Positions 1-7,178 of a stretch of 27,837 nucleotides of DNA are shown piece after piece (the first letter of the stretch is position 1; the number at the start of each line of letters is the position of its first letter). Under the pieces are notes generated by a model. The model was not told the origin of the DNA. It did no database searches and saw nothing but the letters and a program-made list of their open reading frames with translations. Position numbers and translations under genes: made by a program. The DNA comes from JAAYRQ01 sp035647235 (GTDB lineage Bacteria > Bacillota > Syntrophomonadia > Syntrophomonadales > Syntrophomonadaceae): positions 1 to 27,837 of the forward strand of contig CAZEPV010000023.1 in NCBI GenBank assembly GCA_964514235.1, written 5' to 3'.

Positions 1-332
1 CAAAATACATTCACATAGTTTCCGTCCCCCTAAGGGGGTCTTATGGTTTCAATTAAAAGTCAGAATGTAATTCTTGTTACTGGTTTCCGTCCCCCTAAGG
101 GGGTCTTATGGTTTCAATACTTATACAGAATATGCCAACGACGACACCATCACGTTTCCGTCCCCCTAAGGGGGTCTTATGGTTTCAATACTAAGTAACG
201 CGATAAATAGTAGTAATGCTCGAAGTTTCCGTCCCCCTAAGGGGGTCTTATGGTTTCAATTCTCATCAATGAGAAATTAATCAATCTTGAAAAAGTGTTT
301 CCGTCCCCCTAAGGGGGTCTTATGGTTTCAAT
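1..332 (-). CRISPR. Type III-A CRISPR array, leader-proximal end (truncated by window edge)
   Basis: Five identical 36-nt repeats lie at 18-53, 83-118, 154-189, 225-260 and 297-332. They are separated by spacers of 29, 35, 35 and 36 nt, and bases 1-17 are part of a further spacer, so the array continues to the left. I assign the minus strand as crRNA sense. Read that way, each repeat has a GC stem (CCCCC-TTA-GGGGG) followed directly by the 3' end ACGGAAAC, the layout of known type III-A repeats in which Cas6 cuts at the base of the stem and leaves an 8-nt 5' handle. The repeat at 297-332 is undegenerated and is followed by a promoter-bearing leader, which fits the leader end being on the right. 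Orientation is inferred; the repeats themselves are seen directly. Confidence 0.97.
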
Positions 333-505
333 CCTGTCTTAGCTAATGGGGATACAGCCTAGCCCCAGATTATAGTTTGCGGAGCATAATGTAAAAGTAT
401 CTCTTTCATCAATGATAATAAAAACACTCAATACATAATCTATTTTATCTTCACATCCCTGCATTTTACTTCACTTTACTCCTTGCGGTGCTTAAACACC
501 TTTAT
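333..505 (-). promoter_or_regulatory. CRISPR leader with probable promoter
   Basis: This AT-rich gap lies between the last repeat and the 3' end of cas6. On the minus strand it contains a perfect TATAAT at 369-374 and a TTTACA (5 of 6 matches to TTGACA) at 390-395, spaced 15 bp, which is slightly short. Transcription would begin near 362 and enter the first repeat about 30 nt later, as expected for a leader. No strong terminator is visible after cas6, so read-through from the cas operon, which has the same direction, could also feed the array. Confidence 0.6.
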
Positions 506-1252
506 TTATAGTGTGGGAATTACTCTAACTCCCCCCATACCTAAAGCGGTCTTAATTCCTATGCCACTATATTCCCCAAAAGATAAGAGTGCTCCGCCCA
601 AACGGGCTAATTGCTCGGGTCCCCTGATTATTACCGTTATTTTCCCCCTATAACCGGTTATCTTAGTACTTTCCAGATGATAAACTGCTGAACGTAAGGA
701 ATAGCGAACTATTTTAATATTAGCTGCAATTTGCTCCATGGCTTCATTGTCATCTAGGGATATATCCTTAATATAAGTATTATATCGGCGACTAAGACTC
801 CCTATCATAAGTTCGGGACTAGGGAATAAGACGTATTCCCCTTCTTGCTTATGACTAGAAGGAGTTACAAATTCTACTTCATAGCGGCGGATTGCTTTTT
901 CCTTTTCAAAAAACTGTTGAAAATAATCATTCTTACTAATGCTATTACGCTGACTATTAGTAATATTAAGGCTTATATTTTTATGCCTTAAGTCAATTTT
1001 ATTCATAGCCATTACTGCTGGGATAATATGGTCAGCCACTTCATTATCCCATATTCCTATATGCCAATTTAGGTGTCCTTCTGCCGTGGGTGTAAGATAT
1101 TGAGAATATGGTTTTAATTGAATTTCATGCAGCAGCTCGGCTAAGTCTGGGGGGATAACTTCCATCAGTACCCCATGAAAAAGTGAACCCCAATTATAAT
1201 TAGCTGCCCTGCTGTTCCCCACTTGGCATTGGACAATTATTTTTTGCAACAT
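506..1252 (-). CDS. cas6: CRISPR-associated endoribonuclease Cas6
   Basis: Encodes 248 residues, the usual size for Cas6, which cleaves the repeat transcript into crRNAs for the Csm complex. The C-terminal glycine-rich loop GIGIKTALGMGG (about 230-241) is the hallmark of the family, and an N-terminal HGVLM (about 26-30) resembles the conserved His region of its first ferredoxin-like domain. It is the last gene of the csm operon, 17 bp after csm5, and lies directly next to the array whose repeats have the stem plus ACGGAAAC structure expected of its substrate. The catalytic residue cannot be assigned firmly from sequence alone because it varies between Cas6 proteins. Confidence 0.93.
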   Translation of the reverse strand: MLQKIIVQCQVGNSRAANYNWGSLFHGVLMEVIPPDLAELLHEIQLKPYSQYLTPTAEGHLNWHIGIWDNEVADHIIPAVMAMNKIDLRHKNISLNITNSQRNSISKNDYFQQFFEKEKAIRRYEVEFVTPSSHKQEGEYVLFPSPELMIGSLSRRYNTYIKDISLDDNEAMEQIAANIKIVRYSLRSAVYHLESTKITGYRGKITVIIRGPEQLARLGGALLSFGEYSGIGIKTALGMGGVRVIPTL

Positions 1253-1269
1253 TTTTATTACCTACTTTT

Positions 1270-2409
1270 TTATTCAATAATTAATTCACATCTACCCATC
1301 TGGTAATATTGCCCTTTGTATTTAGTAGTTTTGAGCACATGGGGGGCAACTTTATATAAACGTAGACTTTTACCATGCCCGTGATTGGGCGGAAACTGTT
1401 TATTTAAAATAAAGGCAGCTCTAGCTAGAGCCATTTCCCGCTTTTCATATAAATTATAAATTACTGTCTTAGAAACAAATCCTGCCCCACCACCTAATAT
1501 TATATCTACTCCTTGGTTAGCAGCTATCTCTGCATCTTCACTCTTTTCTTCAAAATGTTGTTCAAATGATTCATAGTGATCATCAGCAAAATTATGTAAG
1601 GCTTTTTCAATAAAATCTATAGTAATCCCTGCCTTAGCTAGGATAGGTTTATCTAGGGTAATTTGTAATTTTGCTTCACTGCCTGGAATTAAACATTCTC
1701 TAAAAATAGGCAGTAAGGCTACACTACCGTCCGGCTTTCGCTCATGCTTACCTACAAGGGTCAAATTAATTAATTCTAAAGGATGACTATCGCTCACTCG
1801 TATGCCCTGCATAAAATCATTTATTGGATTTCTTATTAGCTCATTAGTCCTGATATCCTTATGTTCTAGGCGGAAAAAGATTCGTCTATTAATATTATTG
1901 TCCTCCCAACTGAGATATCGGCGCGGTCTTACTGAAGTATCTGCATTTTCAATTCCCCGTCTGGCCCAGTTAAAATCATCTTCTTTAATTAATTGAGCTG
2001 CAATGGCTGTCCTAATGGCCCCTTTCAGGCTAGAACCAGGAATATATGGCAGGCCATAGGCATCTTTCATAAAGGTCAGGACTTCCCGAAACTGCTCATT
2101 TTCTATGGCCTCTCCCGCATCTATACTATATGCCACAAATTCATCGTATTCTTTAGGTCTTATCTTGTTTTCCTTTAGAAAAAGACCCAAATCATTTTTA
2201 TCTGCCCGCAGGAGAAATTTCTCATATTCCTGCAAACAATTACGATTTTTTAAATAAGTAATTAAATCGGGTAAATAAGGAAAATGAATCTGCCTAGTAT
2301 CTGGGTCTAGTATGTATTCCTTTTTCGTATAGCTTTCCCCTGAACCAATAAATAATGGGGCCAAGGTCCGTAAAGTTATGTCTAATCTTTCCAAATGGCC
2401 ATATTTCAT
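1270..2409 (-). CDS. csm5: Type III-A Csm complex subunit Csm5
   Basis: Encodes 379 residues. Csm5 is the RAMP protein that caps the 3' end of the crRNA in the Csm complex. The RAMP signature PYIPGSSLKGAIRTAI is at about 121-136, and a glycine-rich segment GGGAGFVSKT (about 306-315) with a following helix is typical of Csm5. The start overlaps the csm4 stop by 4 bp (ATGA), implying translational coupling. Position between csm4 and cas6 and the length both match Csm5 rather than another RAMP. No frame disruption is seen. Confidence 0.93.
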   Translation of the reverse strand: MKYGHLERLDITLRTLAPLFIGSGESYTKKEYILDPDTRQIHFPYLPDLITYLKNRNCLQEYEKFLLRADKNDLGLFLKENKIRPKEYDEFVAYSIDAGEAIENEQFREVLTFMKDAYGLPYIPGSSLKGAIRTAIAAQLIKEDDFNWARRGIENADTSVRPRRYLSWEDNNINRRIFFRLEHKDIRTNELIRNPINDFMQGIRVSDSHPLELINLTLVGKHERKPDGSVALLPIFRECLIPGSEAKLQITLDKPILAKAGITIDFIEKALHNFADDHYESFEQHFEEKSEDAEIAANQGVDIILGGGAGFVSKTVIYNLYEKREMALARAAFILNKQFPPNHGHGKSLRLYKVAPHVLKTTKYKGQYYQMGRCELIIE

Positions 2410-3347
2410 ATATTCACCCCCACGAATAAAGTTTTACCATTACGCCAAACCGAATGACTGCCATTATCAGAGACATCAAAAATTCCCCCTGCTATTCTCG
2501 TCCGTAAGCATGAACCTGCACTTAACATATAAATGGTGCGTTTTTTCATCTGACCGATTGCATAAGTTTCGGAACGAATAAAGCCACCACGCCTGAGCAG
2601 GGCATACCAGCCCGAGTCTAAGGCCCTTTCTAATTTATCCTCCGTAGGCAAATAAGTACCCAATAACATCTGATAATTAGCCTTATCATCCTTTAGCATA
2701 CTAAGGAAACTATCAGGGAAAGGGCTAGACTCTACTTCAAATTTCCCCCAACCCGATGAGATCTTACCCCCAATACCAGATAAACCTAAATTGAATAATA
2801 AATTATTAAATAATTCTAAGGCTTCATCTGATTTAGCTTTGAGCACTATATATAATCCACAATCCGGGTTAAATCTCCACCCAGCTACATGATAAGGTAA
2901 TGGTGGATCTTGGTCTTTAATAGCTACCCGAGTCTCAACTGCCATACTGCCAAAACTAACCATGTACTTATCGGGGCTAAAATTAGGGGTATTCATATTT
3001 TGCAAGTAATTATTAAATTCAGCTGCTGGTACATATTCTAAATCTTTTAAGGCTTTTTTAAGGCTTCTATTACTTTCTCTTTTGACACTAGAGGTAAATA
3101 AAATCGGCTTAGGCAAGTATAATTCTTCTTTTTTATAAGGCAGAGCATCTGATATAGTCAAGACATCATCATTAAAGTAACTATATAATAAGTCAAGTTC
3201 CCCTTGCTTAAGTGCTTCACTACAAAGAGCAGCAAAGATAGTATCGGCATGAATAGTCATCTGACCATCATCTAATGATGAGGCACTAGCACTTTTACCC
3301 ATATGTAAAGGGCTAGTGAATTTAAGCTTGTAAAGATAGTAGCCCAT
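2406..3347 (-). CDS. csm4: Type III-A Csm complex subunit Csm4
   Basis: Encodes 313 residues. Csm4 is the RAMP subunit that binds Cas10 and the 5' handle of the crRNA. Its N-terminus (YYLYKLKFTSPLHMG) is typical of Csm4, and the glycine-rich loop GLSGIGGKISSGWGKFE is near 188-204. The start lies 26 bp inside the end of csm3. A clear GGAGG ribosome binding site sits 2 nt upstream of the ATG as GGAAGTGGAGGAAT, which supports this overlapping start; the next Met (residue 16) would cut into the first beta-strand. Overlaps csm5 by 4 bp. Confidence 0.93.
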   Translation of the reverse strand: MGYYLYKLKFTSPLHMGKSASASSLDDGQMTIHADTIFAALCSEALKQGELDLLYSYFNDDVLTISDALPYKKEELYLPKPILFTSSVKRESNRSLKKALKDLEYVPAAEFNNYLQNMNTPNFSPDKYMVSFGSMAVETRVAIKDQDPPLPYHVAGWRFNPDCGLYIVLKAKSDEALELFNNLLFNLGLSGIGGKISSGWGKFEVESSPFPDSFLSMLKDDKANYQMLLGTYLPTEDKLERALDSGWYALLRRGGFIRSETYAIGQMKKRTIYMLSAGSCLRTRIAGGIFDVSDNGSHSVWRNGKTLFVGVNI

Positions 3348-4017
3348 ATTCCTCCACTTCCTTTAATATATTTAGGAGTAAGTCTATATCTACAGGACAT
3401 TCCCCAAACTTAGTTTCAATAATAAAATCGGAAAATGCTACCCGGCCATAGCCCCGCGAACCATGTCCTCCTAGATAATCCATAGATAATAACTTCATAC
3501 TACGAGCAATATTAGCAAAATCCCCCTCGATTTCATCAGCTACTTCCATATCATAAACTAAGTTAATGGCAAACTGGGCACCCCTCACTACCCGCTCAAT
3601 TTGCCGAGGATTAGCTACTGCACTCAAACGATTAATAGTATTTTCGAATTTCACTTCTGTCATAGCCCGGCGGCTTTTTAACAAATCAGCATTAATTAAA
3701 AAAGCATCAGCAAATTGTAGACGGGCTGTTTTTGGATTTTCTTTTTCTTGCTTATTGCCAGCCGAACCAAACAAACGTTTAATTTCTATAGGGTCATCAT
3801 TACAAGACTGGGTTATATAATGATTTTTAGTTGCCTTGGCTAAAAGGGTTCTCATTTTCCCTTTTAAGCTGGAACCAGGTACCATAGGTTCACCTGTAAA
3901 AGCATCCCTAATTACTGGGCTATCGACTGCACCAATAGCTGAAAAAGTAGAGGACCCTCCGATATGCATACCTGTCAAAACTGTCATCTTGCATTTAACC
4001 AATATTTTGCCGTACAT
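3322..4017 (-). CDS. csm3: Type III-A Csm complex backbone and target-RNA nuclease Csm3
   Basis: Encodes 231 residues, the usual Csm3 length. Csm3 forms the helical backbone along the crRNA and cuts the target RNA at 6-nt intervals. The catalytic Asp known from other Csm3 proteins is at residue 32 in the motif GAVDSPVIRD, so target-RNA cleavage should be intact. The RAMP motif VPGSSLKGK (46-54) and a C-terminal glycine-rich DYLGGHGSRGYGRV (about 180-193) complete the family signature. It is 14 bp downstream of csm2 and overlaps the csm4 start. Confidence 0.96.
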   Translation of the reverse strand: MYGKILVKCKMTVLTGMHIGGSSTFSAIGAVDSPVIRDAFTGEPMVPGSSLKGKMRTLLAKATKNHYITQSCNDDPIEIKRLFGSAGNKQEKENPKTARLQFADAFLINADLLKSRRAMTEVKFENTINRLSAVANPRQIERVVRGAQFAINLVYDMEVADEIEGDFANIARSMKLLSMDYLGGHGSRGYGRVAFSDFIIETKFGECPVDIDLLLNILKEVEEYGLLSLQA

Positions 4018-4031
4018 TTTTTCTCCCCCTC

Positions 4032-4478
4032 CTATTCTCTACCTTCATGAAAGCGGTGGTAAGCTACCAGGGCCTCCATATATCGGGCAAATCTTATGAA
4101 ATTTGCTTTATTGTTACCTATATTGTTGAGTAAATCCAATAATCCCGCTTTTTCAGTGAATATTTTTACCGTCCTTGGCTCTCGTCCACTTTCATATACC
4201 AGGCGAACTTTAAGGTATTCAATTCTGTCTAAGTAATCTTGGTTTAATTCTTCTTCCGCTTCTAGGACTATATCATTATATATTTCACTGATTAGGGTGA
4301 GGATATTTCTAATTTTACTAGTAGTAAAATCTCTATAATTTCTGCCCATGCTTCTTTGCAAGTCAATAATTACCTTTTCCGCCTTTTCCGTGTAATTACT
4401 AGGTAAATTAAAATTAGTCTTAGCTTTTTCGCCTTCCTTATAACCTGCCTTTTTAAAGGCTTCTTTCATAGGACTCAT
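4032..4478 (-). CDS. csm2: Type III-A Csm complex small subunit Csm2
   Basis: Encodes 148 residues, predicted mostly alpha-helical and rich in charged residues, as expected of Csm2, the small subunit that lines the target-RNA channel opposite Csm3. The region RSMGRNYRDFTTSKIRNIL (about 43-61) and the C-terminal helix ending in ALVAYHRFHEGRE resemble the conserved helices of the family. The ATG overlaps the cas10 stop by one base (TAATG), so translation is probably coupled. Assignment rests on size, helical content and position between cas10 and csm3, supported by these motifs. Confidence 0.9.
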   Translation of the reverse strand: MSPMKEAFKKAGYKEGEKAKTNFNLPSNYTEKAEKVIIDLQRSMGRNYRDFTTSKIRNILTLISEIYNDIVLEAEEELNQDYLDRIEYLKVRLVYESGREPRTVKIFTEKAGLLDLLNNIGNNKANFIRFARYMEALVAYHRFHEGRE

Positions 4479-6889
4479 TAGTCTAACCCTCCTTTTTCTC
4501 TCTTATGGTAGGTATAAATAATTAAGGCAGTTATTAATTGCCCCCTATCTTCACTATTTAATGCCCAATTATAGATAGAATTAGCGACTTGACGATAATG
4601 GTCTTTTTGCTCTTGCCTAGCATCTGCAGGCGGTTCTTGTCTAGCTAATAAGTAAGCCAAACGAGCAATATTAATAGATTCTTCTTCTGCTTGGCGTAGC
4701 AATTCCAACATCTTATATAGGAAACTTTGTCCCCGTTCATCTTTACCCGCCAAAAGTTCATTAATCAGATTATATTTTTCACCTAGTACATTATTTTCAA
4801 AAGTATCCCAATCATAAGTATGGTTAGCCCTTAGCTGGCCTCCTGCTATTTCCAGACCAAATAGAGAAATAGCATTTTTACTTTTTCCTTCATGTTGATG
4901 TTGCTTGGCTTCTGCTTCAAGCTTAGCAGTCTCGGCTGCCATACGTGCGATTGGATAGGTAGGTTCAAAAATTGCTAAGCCTGCAGATATAGTCAGAGTG
5001 TTGCCAGTATATTTAGCAAAAGCCCTCCTTATATCTATAGCTGCACAGATTATTTCATTCCAAGCCCCGACTAGGAATAAATCATCACCACCAGAATAGA
5101 CCACCACAATATTACGCTGGCCATCTGCTGCCAATAAGTCATATTCTCCTTCTGCTAGGAGATTATTAAGATAGTATTTGAAAAATATTGATAGGCTGCG
5201 GGAAAGTGTAGTAGTACGAGATAAGGTCAGATAACGATACTTGTTTTCCTTATCGTTCTCCCTTATAAAACCACTTACAAAGGCAGCCCCCATATCATCT
5301 ACATCGGCTCTTAGTACACCTATTCTTTCAACCCCCTCTGCAGCATAGGCTAATTCGGAAAAGTTTTTGATTTCCCCCTTTTCATCACTTCTGGCATAAT
5401 CACCTAACCATAGCTTAGTCGCTAGAGTCAGTCCTGTGCGATAGGTATTTTTGCTGTATAGGCGTCTAATTTTATCTGGATTTTTTGCCAATAATTCTTT
5501 AGCATCTTTTTCTGTAATGGCTTGAAAATATGTATTTTCACCTTCATGGTCAAATAAGGGCAAATGGATGTGCTTTATGGGTTCATTGGTTACAGCAAAT
5601 ATGCTATCAGGCTTAATTAACATGGGTGATATGTCAGCCAGTGCAGCACAAATATGGCAAAGAGTATCATCATCCCTTACTATTAAATTAGCAGAGATAC
5701 CGCATACTCTACATTCTCGGCCTTCTTTGTCTGTGCTAGTTTGATTTAATTCTATAATTTCAGCCGGTGAATAACGGCGTAATTTTTGTTCGGCTATTTG
5801 CAGAGACATTTGGCGGTAAATATCACTATATGCTTCTGGATTATCCGTCTTATTCATCAGCTCATTAGCTGAACATTCCTGCATACCATAGGCAATGAAA
5901 AGACTGTTTCCCCATAAGTGCCTTAACTTTTTATTGGTATTTTTAATGGTTCCAATAGCCAGAGCTTTAGCCTCAGTAGTATTAGGTAATAAGATATAGG
6001 CATGTCCTCCACCTGTATATAATAGATTGGTCCTATACAGAGTTACTGCCGACAAAAGTTCGTCCACTAGGTTTTCCATTAGTAGTTCTAAGTAAAAGGA
6101 ACGGGAACGCAGACCCTTTAAAGCACCTTTGGAAGAAATGGTATAAATAAAAGACTGCACCCCCGATATGTCGCAAGAGAGCATACAAAAGGCTTTTTCT
6201 TCGTAAAACTTCCTAGCTTGGGTAAATAGTCTTTCTTTATAGTCAGTAGATTTATCTAAATGTAAATACATACAAGCTGCTAGGGCAGCAGTAATCTTAG
6301 CATGGTCAAATAATGAAATATCAGCTACCTCGCCTAAATAAGTAGAAGAAGGGATGTAAGATGTGTAAGCCTCAAGTAATTCTAGTAAGGAGTTAACATA
6401 TTCTTCTTTAAAGTCTATGCTGGCGAACCCTTCATCTAATCCAGCAATGATTCGATTATAATCTGTAACTGGGTCATAGTTATCTAGTAGGGTAGGTTGA
6501 TTAATTTTTTCTTTAATGGGACTTACCTTGTGGACTGCTTTTCCATTGGCATTATTTAATAGGTTATAAATTGATTCAGGTGGACGGCCCCGGGCAAAAC
6601 CTGCACCTTCTGCCCCTTCAATTTTCCTACGATCTGCACCTGCAGCAATATTGTCTGCTAGATAAATAATATAGGCTATACTATCAGGATCAAGTGGGGC
6701 CCCCTTTATTTCCTGATAATGATGGTATCTAATCCCATTTAAAATCGCGTGATTATCAGTATATTTGCTTAGCCATTGATGTCCCGAAACTGAATGGGCT
6801 CGCCCATCTATATGGCTGCCACGGTGTAATACTTTACCTATATCATGTAATAATCCAGCAATAGTGATATCTTTTAACACTTCATGCAA
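4478..6889 (-). CDS. cas10: Type III-A CRISPR-associated protein Cas10/Csm1
   Basis: Encodes 803 residues. Cas10 is the large subunit; on target RNA binding it degrades ssDNA (HD domain) and makes cyclic oligoadenylate (Palm domain). The HD motif is H15-D16 in GLLHDIGKVLHRG. The first Palm domain begins near 239 (CDISGVQSF), a zinc finger uses C393, C396, C411 and C414, and the second Palm carries the GGDD motif at 600-603 in VVYSGGDDLFLVG. Both activities are therefore predicted intact. It heads the operon. A GGAGG-containing run lies about 15 nt upstream of the ATG, rather far, so the start is probable but not certain. No cOA-responsive effector is found within the window. Confidence 0.96.
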   Translation of the reverse strand: MHEVLKDITIAGLLHDIGKVLHRGSHIDGRAHSVSGHQWLSKYTDNHAILNGIRYHHYQEIKGAPLDPDSIAYIIYLADNIAAGADRRKIEGAEGAGFARGRPPESIYNLLNNANGKAVHKVSPIKEKINQPTLLDNYDPVTDYNRIIAGLDEGFASIDFKEEYVNSLLELLEAYTSYIPSSTYLGEVADISLFDHAKITAALAACMYLHLDKSTDYKERLFTQARKFYEEKAFCMLSCDISGVQSFIYTISSKGALKGLRSRSFYLELLMENLVDELLSAVTLYRTNLLYTGGGHAYILLPNTTEAKALAIGTIKNTNKKLRHLWGNSLFIAYGMQECSANELMNKTDNPEAYSDIYRQMSLQIAEQKLRRYSPAEIIELNQTSTDKEGRECRVCGISANLIVRDDDTLCHICAALADISPMLIKPDSIFAVTNEPIKHIHLPLFDHEGENTYFQAITEKDAKELLAKNPDKIRRLYSKNTYRTGLTLATKLWLGDYARSDEKGEIKNFSELAYAAEGVERIGVLRADVDDMGAAFVSGFIRENDKENKYRYLTLSRTTTLSRSLSIFFKYYLNNLLAEGEYDLLAADGQRNIVVVYSGGDDLFLVGAWNEIICAAIDIRRAFAKYTGNTLTISAGLAIFEPTYPIARMAAETAKLEAEAKQHQHEGKSKNAISLFGLEIAGGQLRANHTYDWDTFENNVLGEKYNLINELLAGKDERGQSFLYKMLELLRQAEEESINIARLAYLLARQEPPADARQEQKDHYRQVANSIYNWALNSEDRGQLITALIIYTYHKREKGGLD

Positions 6890-6947
6890 AAATTATCCCC
6901 CCTCCATTTGGCATCTAAAGGCATCCCTTTTGTACCAAATAATTGCT

Positions 6948-6976
6948 ATTATAATAATTAATTCTATTTAATGCAT
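6948..6976 (-). promoter_or_regulatory. Possible cas operon promoter
   Basis: On the minus strand a perfect TATAAT is at 6948-6953, about 60 bp upstream of cas10. Seventeen bp further upstream the -35 position (6971-6976) reads ATGCAT, a poor match to TTGACA that is itself the core of one arm of the adjacent inverted repeat. This would suit a promoter controlled by a factor bound at that arm. The -10 is seen; the promoter function is inferred. Confidence 0.4.
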
Positions 6977-7000
6977 TATAACCCTTCTTAATAATGCATT
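6970..7000. promoter_or_regulatory. Twin palindromic operator-like inverted repeat
   Basis: A perfect 10-bp inverted repeat (AATGCATTAT at 6970-6979, ATAATGCATT at 6991-7000, 11-nt spacer) lies between the divergent cas10 and metallophosphoesterase genes. Each arm contains the self-palindromic octamer AATGCATT, with the two copies 23 bp apart, close to two helical turns. It has no T-tract and sits in a divergent promoter region, so an operator for a dimeric regulator fits better than a terminator. The regulator is unknown. Confidence 0.5.
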
Positions 7001-7178
7001 TTCTGCAAGTAGTTGCTACGGTATATAGGGTCTGGTTGAAAACCCAAAAGAATAGTAGAAAAATCAACAATGACGTTTTATTCCAAAAGGGATAGAGCTA
7101 TTTTACCATAAGATACATGAAGGTTAGACCACTTAGATGATGTTATAATTAGCTTAGTTATAGGATGGGGAATGATTT

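Noticed and set aside
54..296. Spacers that might target a sequence within this window
   Set aside because: Reading both strands I found only a 10-nt identity between one spacer and the leader (TCATCAATGA), too short to mean self-targeting.
487..500. A GGTG...CACC hairpin as terminator for cas6
   Set aside because: The stem is only 4-5 bp and lacks a T-tract in the minus direction.
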